Made by a program: the position numbers and the translations under genes. The notes beneath the pieces were generated by a model. The model did not search any database. It was not told the origin of the DNA and worked only from the letters and a program-made list of their open reading frames with translations. From JAJFHI01 sp050633705 (GTDB lineage Bacteria; Pseudomonadota; Alphaproteobacteria; Rhizobiales; Hyphomicrobiaceae): 64,000 bases of DNA. Below, piece by piece: positions 44,791-54,515 of the stretch; positions within the stretch are counted from its first letter, which is position 1; every line of letters begins with the position of its first letter. The DNA lies in NCBI GenBank assembly GCA_050633705.1, contig JBOEGZ010000005.1, forward strand, positions 244,208 to 308,207, in the 5' to 3' direction.

Positions 44791-46229
44791 TGCATTCCTC
44801 CAGCACGAACAGATGGTGCAGCGGCCGCCAACCAGCCCGGAAGACCGTTCGCCCATTCTGTCGACACACCCGCGCCCAGACACAGCACCATATCGCCCGG
44901 TCGCGTTTCCTGGCGCAAAACGCCAATCAAGTCGCGTGGGTCTTGAATAGACATCACTGCCGGGTGACCCGAGGCTCGAATACCCTCGGCCAATGTATGT
45001 TGATCAACACCTTCGATCGGCAATTCACCTGCCGAATAGAGTGGCGCAACAATGACGTTGTCGGCATTGGCGAGACTCCGAGAAAAATCATTGAACAAAG
45101 CTTGAACTCGCGAATATCGGTGTGGTTCGAGCACAGCAAACACGCGGCCTTGCGCTCCGGCCTTTGCAGCCTGCAACACTGCCGCAACCTCGACGGGATG
45201 GTGGGCGTAGTCATCGTAGAATGCGACCCCATTCCACTCACCCGTAAATTGGAACCGTCGCTTCACACCGGAAAACGTCGCCAAATTTGCGCGAATGGCA
45301 TCGTCAGAAATACCGGTCTCAGTCGCGATCGCGATGGCTGCAAGGGCATTGAGCACATTGTGTTGACCAGGTGTTGGGACTTCCAGCCCCTTCAATTCGC
45401 GCGCGCCCCCAATAACGCGGTCAGAGAATGTCACATCAAATATCGAAACGTGCCCGCGCTGAGATAGCGCCGTTAGTTTCAAATCTGCCTCATTGGCGAC
45501 GCCGTAAGTCAACAGTCGTCGACCATCCTGACGCAACGCCAGACGTTGCACCATCTCGCGCACGACCGGATGATCGATGCATGTCACCGTTAGACCGTAA
45601 AAAGGAATGCTTTTGAAAAACCGTTCAAATGCCGTGTGCATATTTTGAACTGTTTTGTAATAGTCGAGATGCTCGGGATCGATGTTGGTGACAACACCGA
45701 TTTGGGAGGGAAGAAATGTAAACGTGCCATCAGATTCATCGGCTTCAACGATCATCCAATTGCCGTTGCCAAGGCGGGCGTTTGAATTCCAGTCGTTAAT
45801 AATGCCACCCGTAATCACCGTCGGGTCAAGACCAGCGGTGGCAAACATATGCGCCACCAAGGATGTGGTCGAGGTTTTGCCATGCGTACCCGTGACAGAA
45901 ATTGTTTGCGACGTGCGCATTAGTTCAGCAAGCATTTCAGCCCGGCGAATAATGCGCAAACCTTTGGCGCGGGCTGCGGCCAATTCTGGGTTCGCATCTT
46001 TTACGGCTGTCGAAATCACTACTTGCTTGGCGCCAACAAGGTTCACCGCATCATGGCCCACAAAGACCCGCACACCTTTCGCGCGCAGGCGTTTTACGTT
46101 TGCGCTTTCTTTCTGGTCGCTGCCTTGAACGGCATAACCTTTCGCCATCAGGATTTCCGCGATAGCGCTCATCCCAATTCCGCCAATGCCAATAATGTGG
46201 AACGTCCCGATGTCGCGGGGCATTTGCAT
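44787..46229 (-). CDS. murC: UDP-N-acetylmuramate--L-alanine ligase
   Basis: Adds the first residue, L-Ala, to UDP-MurNAc. The Mur-ligase fold is plain: HIIGIGGIGMSAIAEIL (UDP site), the P-loop VTGTHGKTSTTS, EADESDGTF and DDYAHHPVEVAAVL near the C-terminal domain. ATG 46229 (MQMPRDIGTFH), with AAGGG upstream, is preferred over the open frame to 46280; 480 residues, the usual size. Confidence 0.97.
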   Translation of the reverse strand: MQMPRDIGTFHIIGIGGIGMSAIAEILMAKGYAVQGSDQKESANVKRLRAKGVRVFVGHDAVNLVGAKQVVISTAVKDANPELAAARAKGLRIIRRAEMLAELMRTSQTISVTGTHGKTSTTSLVAHMFATAGLDPTVITGGIINDWNSNARLGNGNWMIVEADESDGTFTFLPSQIGVVTNIDPEHLDYYKTVQNMHTAFERFFKSIPFYGLTVTCIDHPVVREMVQRLALRQDGRRLLTYGVANEADLKLTALSQRGHVSIFDVTFSDRVIGGARELKGLEVPTPGQHNVLNALAAIAIATETGISDDAIRANLATFSGVKRRFQFTGEWNGVAFYDDYAHHPVEVAAVLQAAKAGAQGRVFAVLEPHRYSRVQALFNDFSRSLANADNVIVAPLYSAGELPIEGVDQHTLAEGIRASGHPAVMSIQDPRDLIGVLRQETRPGDMVLCLGAGVSTEWANGLPGWLAAAAPSVRAGGMQ

Positions 46230-46301
46230 AGTGTGTTTTCCCTTATTAACGCACCGCGCAAGCGCGGATCGCAGCTTCACTGCCTCGAACGTGAAGCAAA
46301 A

Positions 46302-47429
46302 TCAAATCTCGCCAATGCTGTCCTTCTCAGCCAACTTAACAACAAGGTCACCAAAGCGCGCTACGGCATCCGGACGCCCCTGGCGACGGGCCGCATCGGC
46401 CGCAGCGACAAGTCTGTCTCCAGACGTTGCCAGAGCGACAATTTCATCTGCCAAACGCTCAGCCGACAGGTCCTTCTGTTCGATACACCAAGCTCCTCCT
46501 GATTCGGCAAGCTGGCGCGCGTTGTTTAGTTGATCGTTATCGAGAGCGTGTGGCAATGGCACCAAAATCGAAGGCCTGCCTATAACGGTCAATTCTGCAA
46601 TAGATGACGCTCCTGCCCGCCCGACAACCAAGTGACTTTCAGCAATAAGCTGAGGCAAATCAGCAAAAAACGTTGCCAATTGGGCGACCACACCAATCGT
46701 TGCATAAGCCTTTTTGACGCGTTCCAGGTCTTCTTCGCGACATTGTTGAACAATTTGAATGCGCTGGCGGATCTCAAGCGGCATTGCGGCCAACGCAGTT
46801 GGCACGGTATCAGAAAAATACCGTGCCCCCTGGCTACCGCCAAAAACGATCAACTTAAAGGGCTTGTCACCTGTCGGTGGGTCAAATGGTGTTTGCGCGG
46901 CGGCGATTACGCGGTCGCGAACGGGATTGCCGGTGACCACCACCTTTTGACTGAGTTTTTCTGAAAGGTATTTGGTTTGTTCAAACGAGGTTGCGATCGC
47001 GGTCACACGCCCAGCCAACATGCGATTGGCGCGACCAAGGACTGCATTTTGTTCATGCAAGGCCGTTGGTATGGCGCGCATCTTTGCTGCAACCAGCGGG
47101 GGAAAAGTCGGATAGCCACCAAAACCGACCACAGCATCTGGGCGCACGCGTTTCAACAAACGATACGCCGCCGTAGTTCCTTTTGTAAGTGTTGCTGCGG
47201 TCTTTACGACTTTGCCGACCTTGCGACCACCACCACCAAGTGTTGCTGCTGGCACTTGATAAATTTCACGCGCCGGAAAATCGCTGCCATAACGGTCACC
47301 ACGCATATCCGTCACCAGGTCTACAATATAACCGCGTCTGCCAAGCTCCTCGCCAAGCGCAAATGCTGGAAACAAATGCCCACCGGTTCCTCCGGCCGCA
47401 AGCAAAATCGTTTTCGTCGTGACGCCCAC
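46302..47429 (-). CDS. murG: Lipid II synthase (GlcNAc transferase)
   Basis: Transfers GlcNAc from UDP-GlcNAc to lipid I, giving lipid II. Typical GT28 protein of 375 residues: AAGGTGGHLFPAFALGEEL (the first Gly-rich loop), VVGFGGYPTFPPLVAA, HEQNAVLGRANR, VFGGSQGARYFSD and GRAGASSIAELTVIGRPSILVPLPHALDNDQLNNA, the UDP-GlcNAc site. Start GTG 47429. Confidence 0.96.
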   Translation of the reverse strand: MGVTTKTILLAAGGTGGHLFPAFALGEELGRRGYIVDLVTDMRGDRYGSDFPAREIYQVPAATLGGGGRKVGKVVKTAATLTKGTTAAYRLLKRVRPDAVVGFGGYPTFPPLVAAKMRAIPTALHEQNAVLGRANRMLAGRVTAIATSFEQTKYLSEKLSQKVVVTGNPVRDRVIAAAQTPFDPPTGDKPFKLIVFGGSQGARYFSDTVPTALAAMPLEIRQRIQIVQQCREEDLERVKKAYATIGVVAQLATFFADLPQLIAESHLVVGRAGASSIAELTVIGRPSILVPLPHALDNDQLNNARQLAESGGAWCIEQKDLSAERLADEIVALATSGDRLVAAADAARRQGRPDAVARFGDLVVKLAEKDSIGEI

Positions 47430-47446
47430 GTTCGCTTTTTTCCCTT

Positions 47447-48640
47447 CTATTGATCGTAGCCAATAAACGTTGGATGCAGACTGGAAGATGAAACATCGTG
47501 ACGCCGTTCAGAGCGCAAAGTTCCATGCCGGGTATCGGTTGGCCGTCTCCGGGTCAAGGCCAACAACATTCCAAGTGTGATGCACACGGCCAACAAAGAC
47601 GATCCGCCAGCGGAAATAAAAGGCAACGTCATCCCCTTTGCCGGCAACAATCCGACGTTTACCCCCATGTTTATCAACGCCTGAAAGCCGAAAATAAGAG
47701 CCAGTCCCTGGATCGCCAACCTGGTTGCCAGGTCCGATTGGCGTCCGGCACTCAATAAGGTGCGCAATGTAATAAATGAGAAAAGTGCCAACAATACGAG
47801 ACAGGCAACGACACCATATTCTTCTGCCACGACAGCAAAAATAAAATCGGTGTGGGCATCTGGCAGAATGGATTTAATCGTCCCTTCCCCTGGCCCACGT
47901 CCGAAAAACCCACCTTCGACAAACGACTGCATGGCGCGATCAAGCTGACTGTTGCCACTGCCGCTCGGCGAGAAAAACGCATTAAAGCGCGCTGCCACGT
48001 GCGGCAACGTGAGGTATGCAATGCCTAAGCCCAGCACAGCAGATCCAGCCAACAGACAAACACCGAGTATCGACTGACCTGACAATGTGAATAGGCTGCC
48101 CCAAGCCATCACAATCAGTAACGTTTGACCAATGTCAGGTTGGCCGATCAACAAGCCAGCCACAAGCACCAACACGCAGATCGCGATTAGGAAAGCTGGC
48201 ATATCAGTTCTCTGGCGTGCTTGGGCAAACAGCCAAGCACAAAGGACTACAAACGCTGGCTTTATAAACTCAGACGGTTGCAAGGAATATCCGCCAAGGT
48301 TTAGCCACCGACGCGCGCCGTTGATCTCGCTACCAGCAAGCGCCACCCACACCAATCCTGCAAACGCTGCTAAGAATATTCCCAACGCCAATCGCCGTAT
48401 GCCGAGCGGGGACAGAAATGAGATGACCGTCATGGCCAAAAGGCCAAGACCTGAGAAAAACAGATGGCGCTCAAAGAAATAAAATGTCGGCAAACCTTTT
48501 TTGATCGCCACTTCCGGACTGGCGGCAAGTGATAAGATCACACCAAAGCCTGCCAAAATGACAATCGAAGTTAGGAGAAGGTGATCAACCGTAAACCACC
48601 ACCCGGCCACGCGACTTTCATCTGCGCGCGAGAACTTCAT
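47447..48640 (-). CDS. ftsW: Peptidoglycan glycosyltransferase FtsW
   Basis: A SEDS-family polymerase of about ten transmembrane segments that builds septal glycan strands together with FtsI. SEDS landmarks: GARRWLNLGGYSLQPSEFIKPAFVV, IGQPDIGQTLLIV, and the C-terminal INMGVNVGLLPAKGMTLPFISAGGSSLLA. ATG 48640 overlaps the murD stop in ATGA, so the two are coupled. 397 residues. Confidence 0.96.
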   Translation of the reverse strand: MKFSRADESRVAGWWFTVDHLLLTSIVILAGFGVILSLAASPEVAIKKGLPTFYFFERHLFFSGLGLLAMTVISFLSPLGIRRLALGIFLAAFAGLVWVALAGSEINGARRWLNLGGYSLQPSEFIKPAFVVLCAWLFAQARQRTDMPAFLIAICVLVLVAGLLIGQPDIGQTLLIVMAWGSLFTLSGQSILGVCLLAGSAVLGLGIAYLTLPHVAARFNAFFSPSGSGNSQLDRAMQSFVEGGFFGRGPGEGTIKSILPDAHTDFIFAVVAEEYGVVACLVLLALFSFITLRTLLSAGRQSDLATRLAIQGLALIFGFQALINMGVNVGLLPAKGMTLPFISAGGSSLLAVCITLGMLLALTRRRPTDTRHGTLRSERRHDVSSSSLHPTFIGYDQ

Positions 48641-50142
48641 GACGCCGTCTCTTCCTTTAACAAAACATTTGGCAACGCGCTGACATATTCACGAAATGTG
48701 TCGCCGCGAACTTCAAAATTCTTAAATTGATCAAACGAGGCGCACGCCGGCGAAAACAATACTGCCGCCGGTTTCTCGGCACTAACACCTGAGGCGCATA
48801 TTGCTTGACTGGCTGCGGCAGCGACAGCGACATCGAGCCGACCGCACCTTTGATATGGCACTTTACCCTCAAGCGTTTCTGCAAACTCCGCCGCAGCATC
48901 GCCAATCAAGTACACTTTTGCGATCCGTGGAAAGTAGGCTTCAAGCTGAGAAATGCCGCCGTCCTTGGCCTGTCCACCAGCGATCCAATAGATGTTTTTT
49001 TCAAACGCCGATAACGCTTTTGAGGTTGCTTCAGCATTTGTCGCTTTTGAGTCATTTATAAAAAAAATTCTGTTGTTACTGCTGTGGCCAACCTCTTCCA
49101 TACGGTGGGCCAATCCAGGAAACGTTTCTAGGGCAGCTTGAAATTCATCCGGGCACCAAACATCGGGGATCGTCCATTGTTGATCCTCATTTCCGCTTTC
49201 TACCAAAGCGTTTTTGTGATCTTGCAATGCGCGCAAAACCGCCAACGCGGCTAAGGCATTTTGTACATTGTGCAAGCCGCGCAAAGACGCCACACCTTCA
49301 AGGTTTGCAACTTCTCGGCTTGAGGATCGACCGTTGGCCTCATCGGAGCGAACAAACAAAGTTTGATCGATCGCATAAAGGCGCGGAATGATTGCCGCCC
49401 CCTTTCCTGTCGTAATCGCATACAGGCAATCTTTTGGCTCAAAATCTTCGGCAACAGCTTTGGTCAAAGTGTCGTCGATGCCAACAACGCTTCGTTCAGA
49501 ATTAGCAATCATTTTCGCTTTGACAGCGGCATAATTTTCCAATGTGCCGTGACGATCAATATGATCCGGCGAGATGTTCAACAACACACCAACAGTCGGC
49601 TTGAACGTCGGCGCCAAATCAATTTGGTATGAGGAGACCTCCAACACGTGCACACGATCGAGAGCTGCAGGCTCTAGCGACATGACCGCCTTGCCAATAT
49701 TGCCACCCATTTCGACCGCAACACCCAGCGCCTGCAACACGTGGGAAATCAACGCCGTGGTCGTTGACTTTCCATTCGTACCCGTGATTGCGACAAGTGG
49801 TGCCGTTGGCTGGTCGCTTGCACGCTCGCGCTGGAACAACTCCATATCACCGATAATGTCGACCCCGGCTTTTGTCGCCAGGTCAACGGTCCAATGGGGT
49901 TCGGGATGGGTTAGCGCTACACCTGGCGCCAACACAAGAGCGCGAAATTCCGACCAGTCTGCCGTCGCCAAATCAACAACTGGGATGCCTTCAGCTTCGG
50001 CTGACACGCGCCCGGTTTCGCCGTCGTCCCACGCGGCAACTTTTGCACCGCCCTCCAGCAAGGCCCGCGCCACCATTAAACCCGAACCACCGAGACCAAA
50101 TACAGCGACCCGCTGGCCTCGAAACGTTTTTGCAAAAATCAT
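48637..50142 (-). CDS. murD: UDP-N-acetylmuramoylalanine--D-glutamate ligase
   Basis: Adds D-Glu to UDP-MurNAc-L-Ala. Mur-ligase landmarks: VFGLGGSGLMVARALLEGGA, P-loop VAITGTNGKSTTTALI, NISPDHIDRHGTLENYAAVK, FINDSKATNAEATSKAL and YWIAGGQAKDGG. 501 residues, slightly longer than most. ATG 50142; about 100 bases after mraY. Confidence 0.97.
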   Translation of the reverse strand: MIFAKTFRGQRVAVFGLGGSGLMVARALLEGGAKVAAWDDGETGRVSAEAEGIPVVDLATADWSEFRALVLAPGVALTHPEPHWTVDLATKAGVDIIGDMELFQRERASDQPTAPLVAITGTNGKSTTTALISHVLQALGVAVEMGGNIGKAVMSLEPAALDRVHVLEVSSYQIDLAPTFKPTVGVLLNISPDHIDRHGTLENYAAVKAKMIANSERSVVGIDDTLTKAVAEDFEPKDCLYAITTGKGAAIIPRLYAIDQTLFVRSDEANGRSSSREVANLEGVASLRGLHNVQNALAALAVLRALQDHKNALVESGNEDQQWTIPDVWCPDEFQAALETFPGLAHRMEEVGHSSNNRIFFINDSKATNAEATSKALSAFEKNIYWIAGGQAKDGGISQLEAYFPRIAKVYLIGDAAAEFAETLEGKVPYQRCGRLDVAVAAAASQAICASGVSAEKPAAVLFSPACASFDQFKNFEVRGDTFREYVSALPNVLLKEETAS

Positions 50143-50243
50143 GCAGCGCCCCTACGGCAGAATATGTGTCTTTGCTGTAATGGCAGGAATAGGTCTCCTG
50201 CACAGCTCAATGTTTCAACAGCACCGGCGCTCCAGCGATGGTG

Positions 50244-51326
50244 TTAGCGCAACTTCAAGGTCGCCAAGCCAATGAGTGCAAGGATCACTGAGATGATCCA
50301 AAATCTTACAACCACTGTACTTTCCTTCCACCCTTTTTGTTCAAAGTGGTGGTGCAGCGGGGCCATTCGAAACACACGTTTACCCGTCGTTTTATATGAC
50401 GCCACCTGTATGATGACTGATAAGGTTTCAAGCACAAACAAACCACCGACGATCGCCAAAACAATTTCATGCTTTGTTGCAACGGCGATTGAACCTAGTG
50501 CACCGCCAAGCGCAAGTGATCCTGTATCACCCATGAAGATCATTGCTGGTGGCGCGTTGAACCACAAGAAACCAAGTCCGGCACCGATTAAAGCACCGCA
50601 GAAAACCGCTAATTCACCAGTACCAGGAACAAAATTAATTTGCAGATAGCCGGCAAAGTTTTTGTTTCCCGAGACATAGGCAATCAATCCGAACGCAGCA
50701 GCTGCAATCATGACTGGTACGATCGCCAACCCGTCGAGACCGTCCGTTAAGTTGACGGAGTTGCCAGCACCAGCAATGACAAGCACACCCATCAAAATGA
50801 AGAACATGCCAAGATCGATCATGAAATCTTTAAAGAACGGCAGAGCGAGCTTTGTTGCAAAATCCGGCACGGACAGCTTCATGAACGCATAAGTCGCAGC
50901 CGCCGCAATCAAGATTTCCAGCGACAAACGCACACGTCCAGGAAAGCCATCAGATGAGCGGCTTTTGACTTTAAGATAGTCGTCGTAAAACCCAATGACG
51001 CCGAACGACAACGTCACAAGCAAGACAACCCAAACGTAAGGATTGGACAAATTCGACCACAGCAAGGCTGAAACTGTAACACCAAGCAAGATCATAAGTC
51101 CGCCCATCGTCGGCGTACCACGTTTTGCAAGGTGGCTTTGTGGACCATCATCGCGGATGGGTTGGCCCCGTCCCTGTTTGATGCGCAGCATGTCGATGAT
51201 CGCGGGGCCAAATAACATGACAAACAACAATGAGGTGAAAATGGCGCCACCGGTCCGAAACGTGATGTATCGGAAGACGTTTAGTGGTCCAATTTGATCT
51301 GAAAAATTCACCAGCTCATAGAGCAT
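50244..51326 (-). CDS. mraY: Phospho-MurNAc-pentapeptide transferase
   Basis: Joins UDP-MurNAc-pentapeptide to undecaprenyl phosphate, making lipid I. About ten transmembrane segments; landmarks GTPTMGGLMILLG, FGVIGFYDDYLK (Mg2+-binding Asp pair), NSVNLTDGLDGLA and the cytoplasmic LHHHFEQKGWKE. ATG 51326 (MLYELVNFSDQIG) with GAAGGGA upstream gives the usual 360 residues; the open frame extends to 51362. Confidence 0.97.
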   Translation of the reverse strand: MLYELVNFSDQIGPLNVFRYITFRTGGAIFTSLLFVMLFGPAIIDMLRIKQGRGQPIRDDGPQSHLAKRGTPTMGGLMILLGVTVSALLWSNLSNPYVWVVLLVTLSFGVIGFYDDYLKVKSRSSDGFPGRVRLSLEILIAAAATYAFMKLSVPDFATKLALPFFKDFMIDLGMFFILMGVLVIAGAGNSVNLTDGLDGLAIVPVMIAAAAFGLIAYVSGNKNFAGYLQINFVPGTGELAVFCGALIGAGLGFLWFNAPPAMIFMGDTGSLALGGALGSIAVATKHEIVLAIVGGLFVLETLSVIIQVASYKTTGKRVFRMAPLHHHFEQKGWKESTVVVRFWIISVILALIGLATLKLR

Positions 51327-51478
51327 GTCAGGTCCCTTCTCGTGGCAGCGCCACACCGGCATTATATATCGTCATACTCAAACCACCATCACCATCGAGA
51401 TGGTCGATCCATTTCATTTATCGAACACAGGATCTGGTCAACTTACCAATACCACGAAACAATAGCGTCATTACGTTG

Positions 51479-52897
51479 TTAGCTCTTCGCAAGACCTTTC
51501 AACGCATCGACCAACGGCGACATGCGAGAGCCTAATGATCCCTTGATCATCACAGCATCTCCACTTCGCACGCTATTGCACAACTGTGAGGCAATCCCCG
51601 CAGACTTCTCTGCCCATGCCCCGCGGCGATGTTCCGGCAAAGCATCGAACAACAATCGCATATTTGGCCCAGAGGCAAAAACCAAATCAACCCCGGCAGC
51701 CGCAATAGCATCTTTAAGTTCGATATGCAGCTCGCCCGAAGCCTGACCAAGCTCTAGCATGTCTCCAAGCACTGCAATTCGGCGCTTAAATGCTGTTCGC
51801 GGCATTGTGCCGAGTGCTTCAAGTGCCGCCTTCATTGAAGCTGGGTTTGCGTTATAGCTCTCATCAATGACCAAAATGTCACGGCCATCAGCTGTATGGA
51901 CCTTTGTACGCGCACCGCGACCGTCGGTGGCAGCAAGGTCTGTCATAGCCGGTATCGCATTGGTGACATCAAGATCGAGCGCTTCTAACACGGCAACGAC
52001 ACCCAAAGCATTCTGCGCAATGTGAGCGCCGGGAACGCCAACTTCGAAGTCGATCTCGCGACCACTTGCCAAACGTGCAAGGACAAGACTGGCCGAGGTC
52101 GAAAGCGATACGGCAATTGCGCGAACATTTGCTGTTTCGCTTTGGCCAAATGTGACGACGGGTGCACCTGATTTCACAGCCGCCGCAATCAAAATGTCAC
52201 CAAACGCATTGTCCCGATTGACAATCGCCGTGCCACCTTCAACCAAGCCGGTAAAGATCTCGGCCTTGGCGCGCGCAATATCTTCGACACTGTCAAAAAA
52301 CTCTAAATGCACAGGCTCAACTGTCGTAACAATTGCAACATGCGGGCGTACCATGGCAACCAACGGTGTAATTTCACCGGCATGATTCATTCCGATTTCA
52401 TAAACCCCAAACATCGCATCAGCCGGTGTTCTCGCCAACGTCAACGGCACCCCCCAATGGTTGTTGTAAGACTTTTCCGCCGCATGCGTTGGACCAAGTC
52501 GGCTTAATGTCGCCCGCAACATTTCCTTCGTGCCAGTCTTGCCAACGCTACCTGTTACGCCAACCACACGGGCGTATTTCGACAAACGGTTGCGTGCGGC
52601 GATTGCAATCGCTTCAAGCCCCTTAAGCGTATCACCAACGCGTATCAATGCCCCATCACCCGGTTGGCGTTGGTATGTGTCCGCAACCAAGGCCGCTCCA
52701 GCACCGGCACCAAATGCTGAAGTTATAAAGTCGTGGCCATCGCGCTGATCCTTTAAGGCGACGAACAAATCACCCGTATCAATCGTGCGTGTATCGATCG
52801 AGATCCCGCCGACACCGGTTGGCGTGTTTGCATCCACGTCAGCACGACCACCAGACGCTGTGACAAGAGCGTCCCAAGACCACAACGGTTCCGACAT
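51479..52897 (-). CDS. murF: UDP-MurNAc-tripeptide--D-Ala-D-Ala ligase
   Basis: Adds D-Ala-D-Ala from Ddl to the stem peptide. Landmarks: ISIDTRTIDTGDLFVALKDQRDGHDF, P-loop VTGSVGKTGTKEML, YNNHWGVPLTLAR, EIGMNHAGEI, and IDESYNANPASMKAAL. Three in-frame starts are close together: TTG 52915, which overlaps the murE TGA, ATG 52903 and ATG 52897; the last has AAGG at the best distance. 472 residues. Confidence 0.96.
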   Translation of the reverse strand: MSEPLWSWDALVTASGGRADVDANTPTGVGGISIDTRTIDTGDLFVALKDQRDGHDFITSAFGAGAGAALVADTYQRQPGDGALIRVGDTLKGLEAIAIAARNRLSKYARVVGVTGSVGKTGTKEMLRATLSRLGPTHAAEKSYNNHWGVPLTLARTPADAMFGVYEIGMNHAGEITPLVAMVRPHVAIVTTVEPVHLEFFDSVEDIARAKAEIFTGLVEGGTAIVNRDNAFGDILIAAAVKSGAPVVTFGQSETANVRAIAVSLSTSASLVLARLASGREIDFEVGVPGAHIAQNALGVVAVLEALDLDVTNAIPAMTDLAATDGRGARTKVHTADGRDILVIDESYNANPASMKAALEALGTMPRTAFKRRIAVLGDMLELGQASGELHIELKDAIAAAGVDLVFASGPNMRLLFDALPEHRRGAWAEKSAGIASQLCNSVRSGDAVMIKGSLGSRMSPLVDALKGLAKS

Positions 52898-52911
52898 CGA
52901 CATACCTTTTA

Positions 52912-54387
52912 TCAATTCTTCGAGTTTGGATTTGTTTGTTCAACTGCTGCCATCGCAGTACGTGCTTCTTCATGGTCTGAGAACGGTAGAACAGTGTCTC
53001 CGACAATTTGTCCTGTTTCGTGGCCTTTGCCAGCGATCAACACAACATCTCCCTTAGATATATCAGCGATACTGGTTTGAATTGCTTCGCGCCGGTCGCC
53101 AACTTCCTTGGCGCCAATGGCCGCCGCTAAAATCTCACTGCGAATGCTGGTCGCATCTTCTGTGCGCGGGTTGTCGTCCGTTACAATCACCACATCCGCT
53201 TTGGCGACGGCAATCTCACCCATGAGAGGGCGCTTGCCTTTGTCCCGGTCACCCCCACAACCAAATACGCAAATAAGACGCCCTGTCACAAACGGACGCA
53301 CAGCATCCAGAGCCGCTGCCAGAGCTTCCGGCTTATGGGCATAGTCGACAACGACCAACCCGCCGCGACACTCGCCGATAATTTCCAACCGTCCCGGCAC
53401 ACCCGATAAATTCTGCAAAGCAAAAAAGACATCCATTGGCGCGCCACCAACGGCAATTGCCAAGCCTGCCGCCGCCAATGCGTTGGCAATTTGATAAGTG
53501 CCAACAAGGGGAAAGCGAATTGGATAGACCTGATCGTCATAAACAACTTTGAGATGTTGCACAAAGCCTTCACGGCTCACTTCAGTCAAAGTGATGGTCT
53601 CACCAGCTTCACCGACTGTTATAAGTTCAAGGTCATTTGCGACCGCCGTGCGAAGCGCTTGTTTGGCATATGGGGCATCGAGATTGATTACGGCAGGCTG
53701 ACCGGCTTCCAGCAGCGAATTAAACAATCGCATCTTGGCGGCCATGTAATCTTCAATTGTTGGATGGTAATCGAGATGGTCTCGACCAAGATTGGTGAAC
53801 GCTCCAGCTTTAAGGTGGACACCATCCATACGATATTGATCGAGCCCGTGTGACGATGCTTCGAGCGCAACGTGTGTGACCCCTTCCGCTGCCAACTGGG
53901 CCAGTGTTTGGTGCAAGGTTACCGGGTCAGGTGTCGTCAATGAACCGTAGACCGCACCGTCAGGCTTCACAACGCCAATGGTACCAAGAGAAGCTGACGT
54001 CCAGCCGAGGCTTGAAAAAATCTGGCGTGTAAAGTCAGCGACTGATGTTTTTCCACTCGTCCCCGTTATGGCGACAATCGTCTCAGGTTGATCGGAATAA
54101 AAGCGCGATGCCATCTGGGCAAGTGCCAAACGCGGCTCGCCTGCTCGTAAAACAGGAACATCAACGGAAGATGAAATTTTAGCGTCTGCTGCCACCAATA
54201 CAGCAACAGCGCCCCGCGCAATGGCATCTGCTATAAATTGACTGCCGTCTGCCTTGACACCAGCCAGAGCCGCAAACACGAAACTTGGCTCAACAGCGCG
54301 GCTATCAGCCGTCAAACCAGCAACATCCAATTCAGATGCATTGTCTGGCGCACTGACATCTGGACCAATCAGGTCTTTAAGCTTCAT
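52912..54387 (-). CDS. murE: UDP-MurNAc-L-Ala-D-Glu--meso-diaminopimelate ligase
   Basis: Adds the third residue of the stem peptide. The specificity motif DNPR (TDDNPRTEDATSIRSEI) indicates meso-diaminopimelate, as expected for a Gram-negative. Other landmarks: AVEPSFVFAALAGVKADG, P-loop ITGTSGKTSVADFTRQIF, ASSHGLDQYR and VVDYAHKPEALAAAL. The start ATG 54387 has GAGGAATTAC before it; 491 residues. Confidence 0.97.
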   Translation of the reverse strand: MKLKDLIGPDVSAPDNASELDVAGLTADSRAVEPSFVFAALAGVKADGSQFIADAIARGAVAVLVAADAKISSSVDVPVLRAGEPRLALAQMASRFYSDQPETIVAITGTSGKTSVADFTRQIFSSLGWTSASLGTIGVVKPDGAVYGSLTTPDPVTLHQTLAQLAAEGVTHVALEASSHGLDQYRMDGVHLKAGAFTNLGRDHLDYHPTIEDYMAAKMRLFNSLLEAGQPAVINLDAPYAKQALRTAVANDLELITVGEAGETITLTEVSREGFVQHLKVVYDDQVYPIRFPLVGTYQIANALAAAGLAIAVGGAPMDVFFALQNLSGVPGRLEIIGECRGGLVVVDYAHKPEALAAALDAVRPFVTGRLICVFGCGGDRDKGKRPLMGEIAVAKADVVIVTDDNPRTEDATSIRSEILAAAIGAKEVGDRREAIQTSIADISKGDVVLIAGKGHETGQIVGDTVLPFSDHEEARTAMAAVEQTNPNSKN

Positions 54388-54515
54388 GTAATTCCTCGAG
54401 GCGAGAGGGTTTATAAAACGATGCCACGTCTTTATTTGCACAAGACGACACCGTCAAACGCCAATGCTTTTCGAATTACTTTCGTGGCAAAAGCCCATCT
54501 TTGAAAAAATCGAAA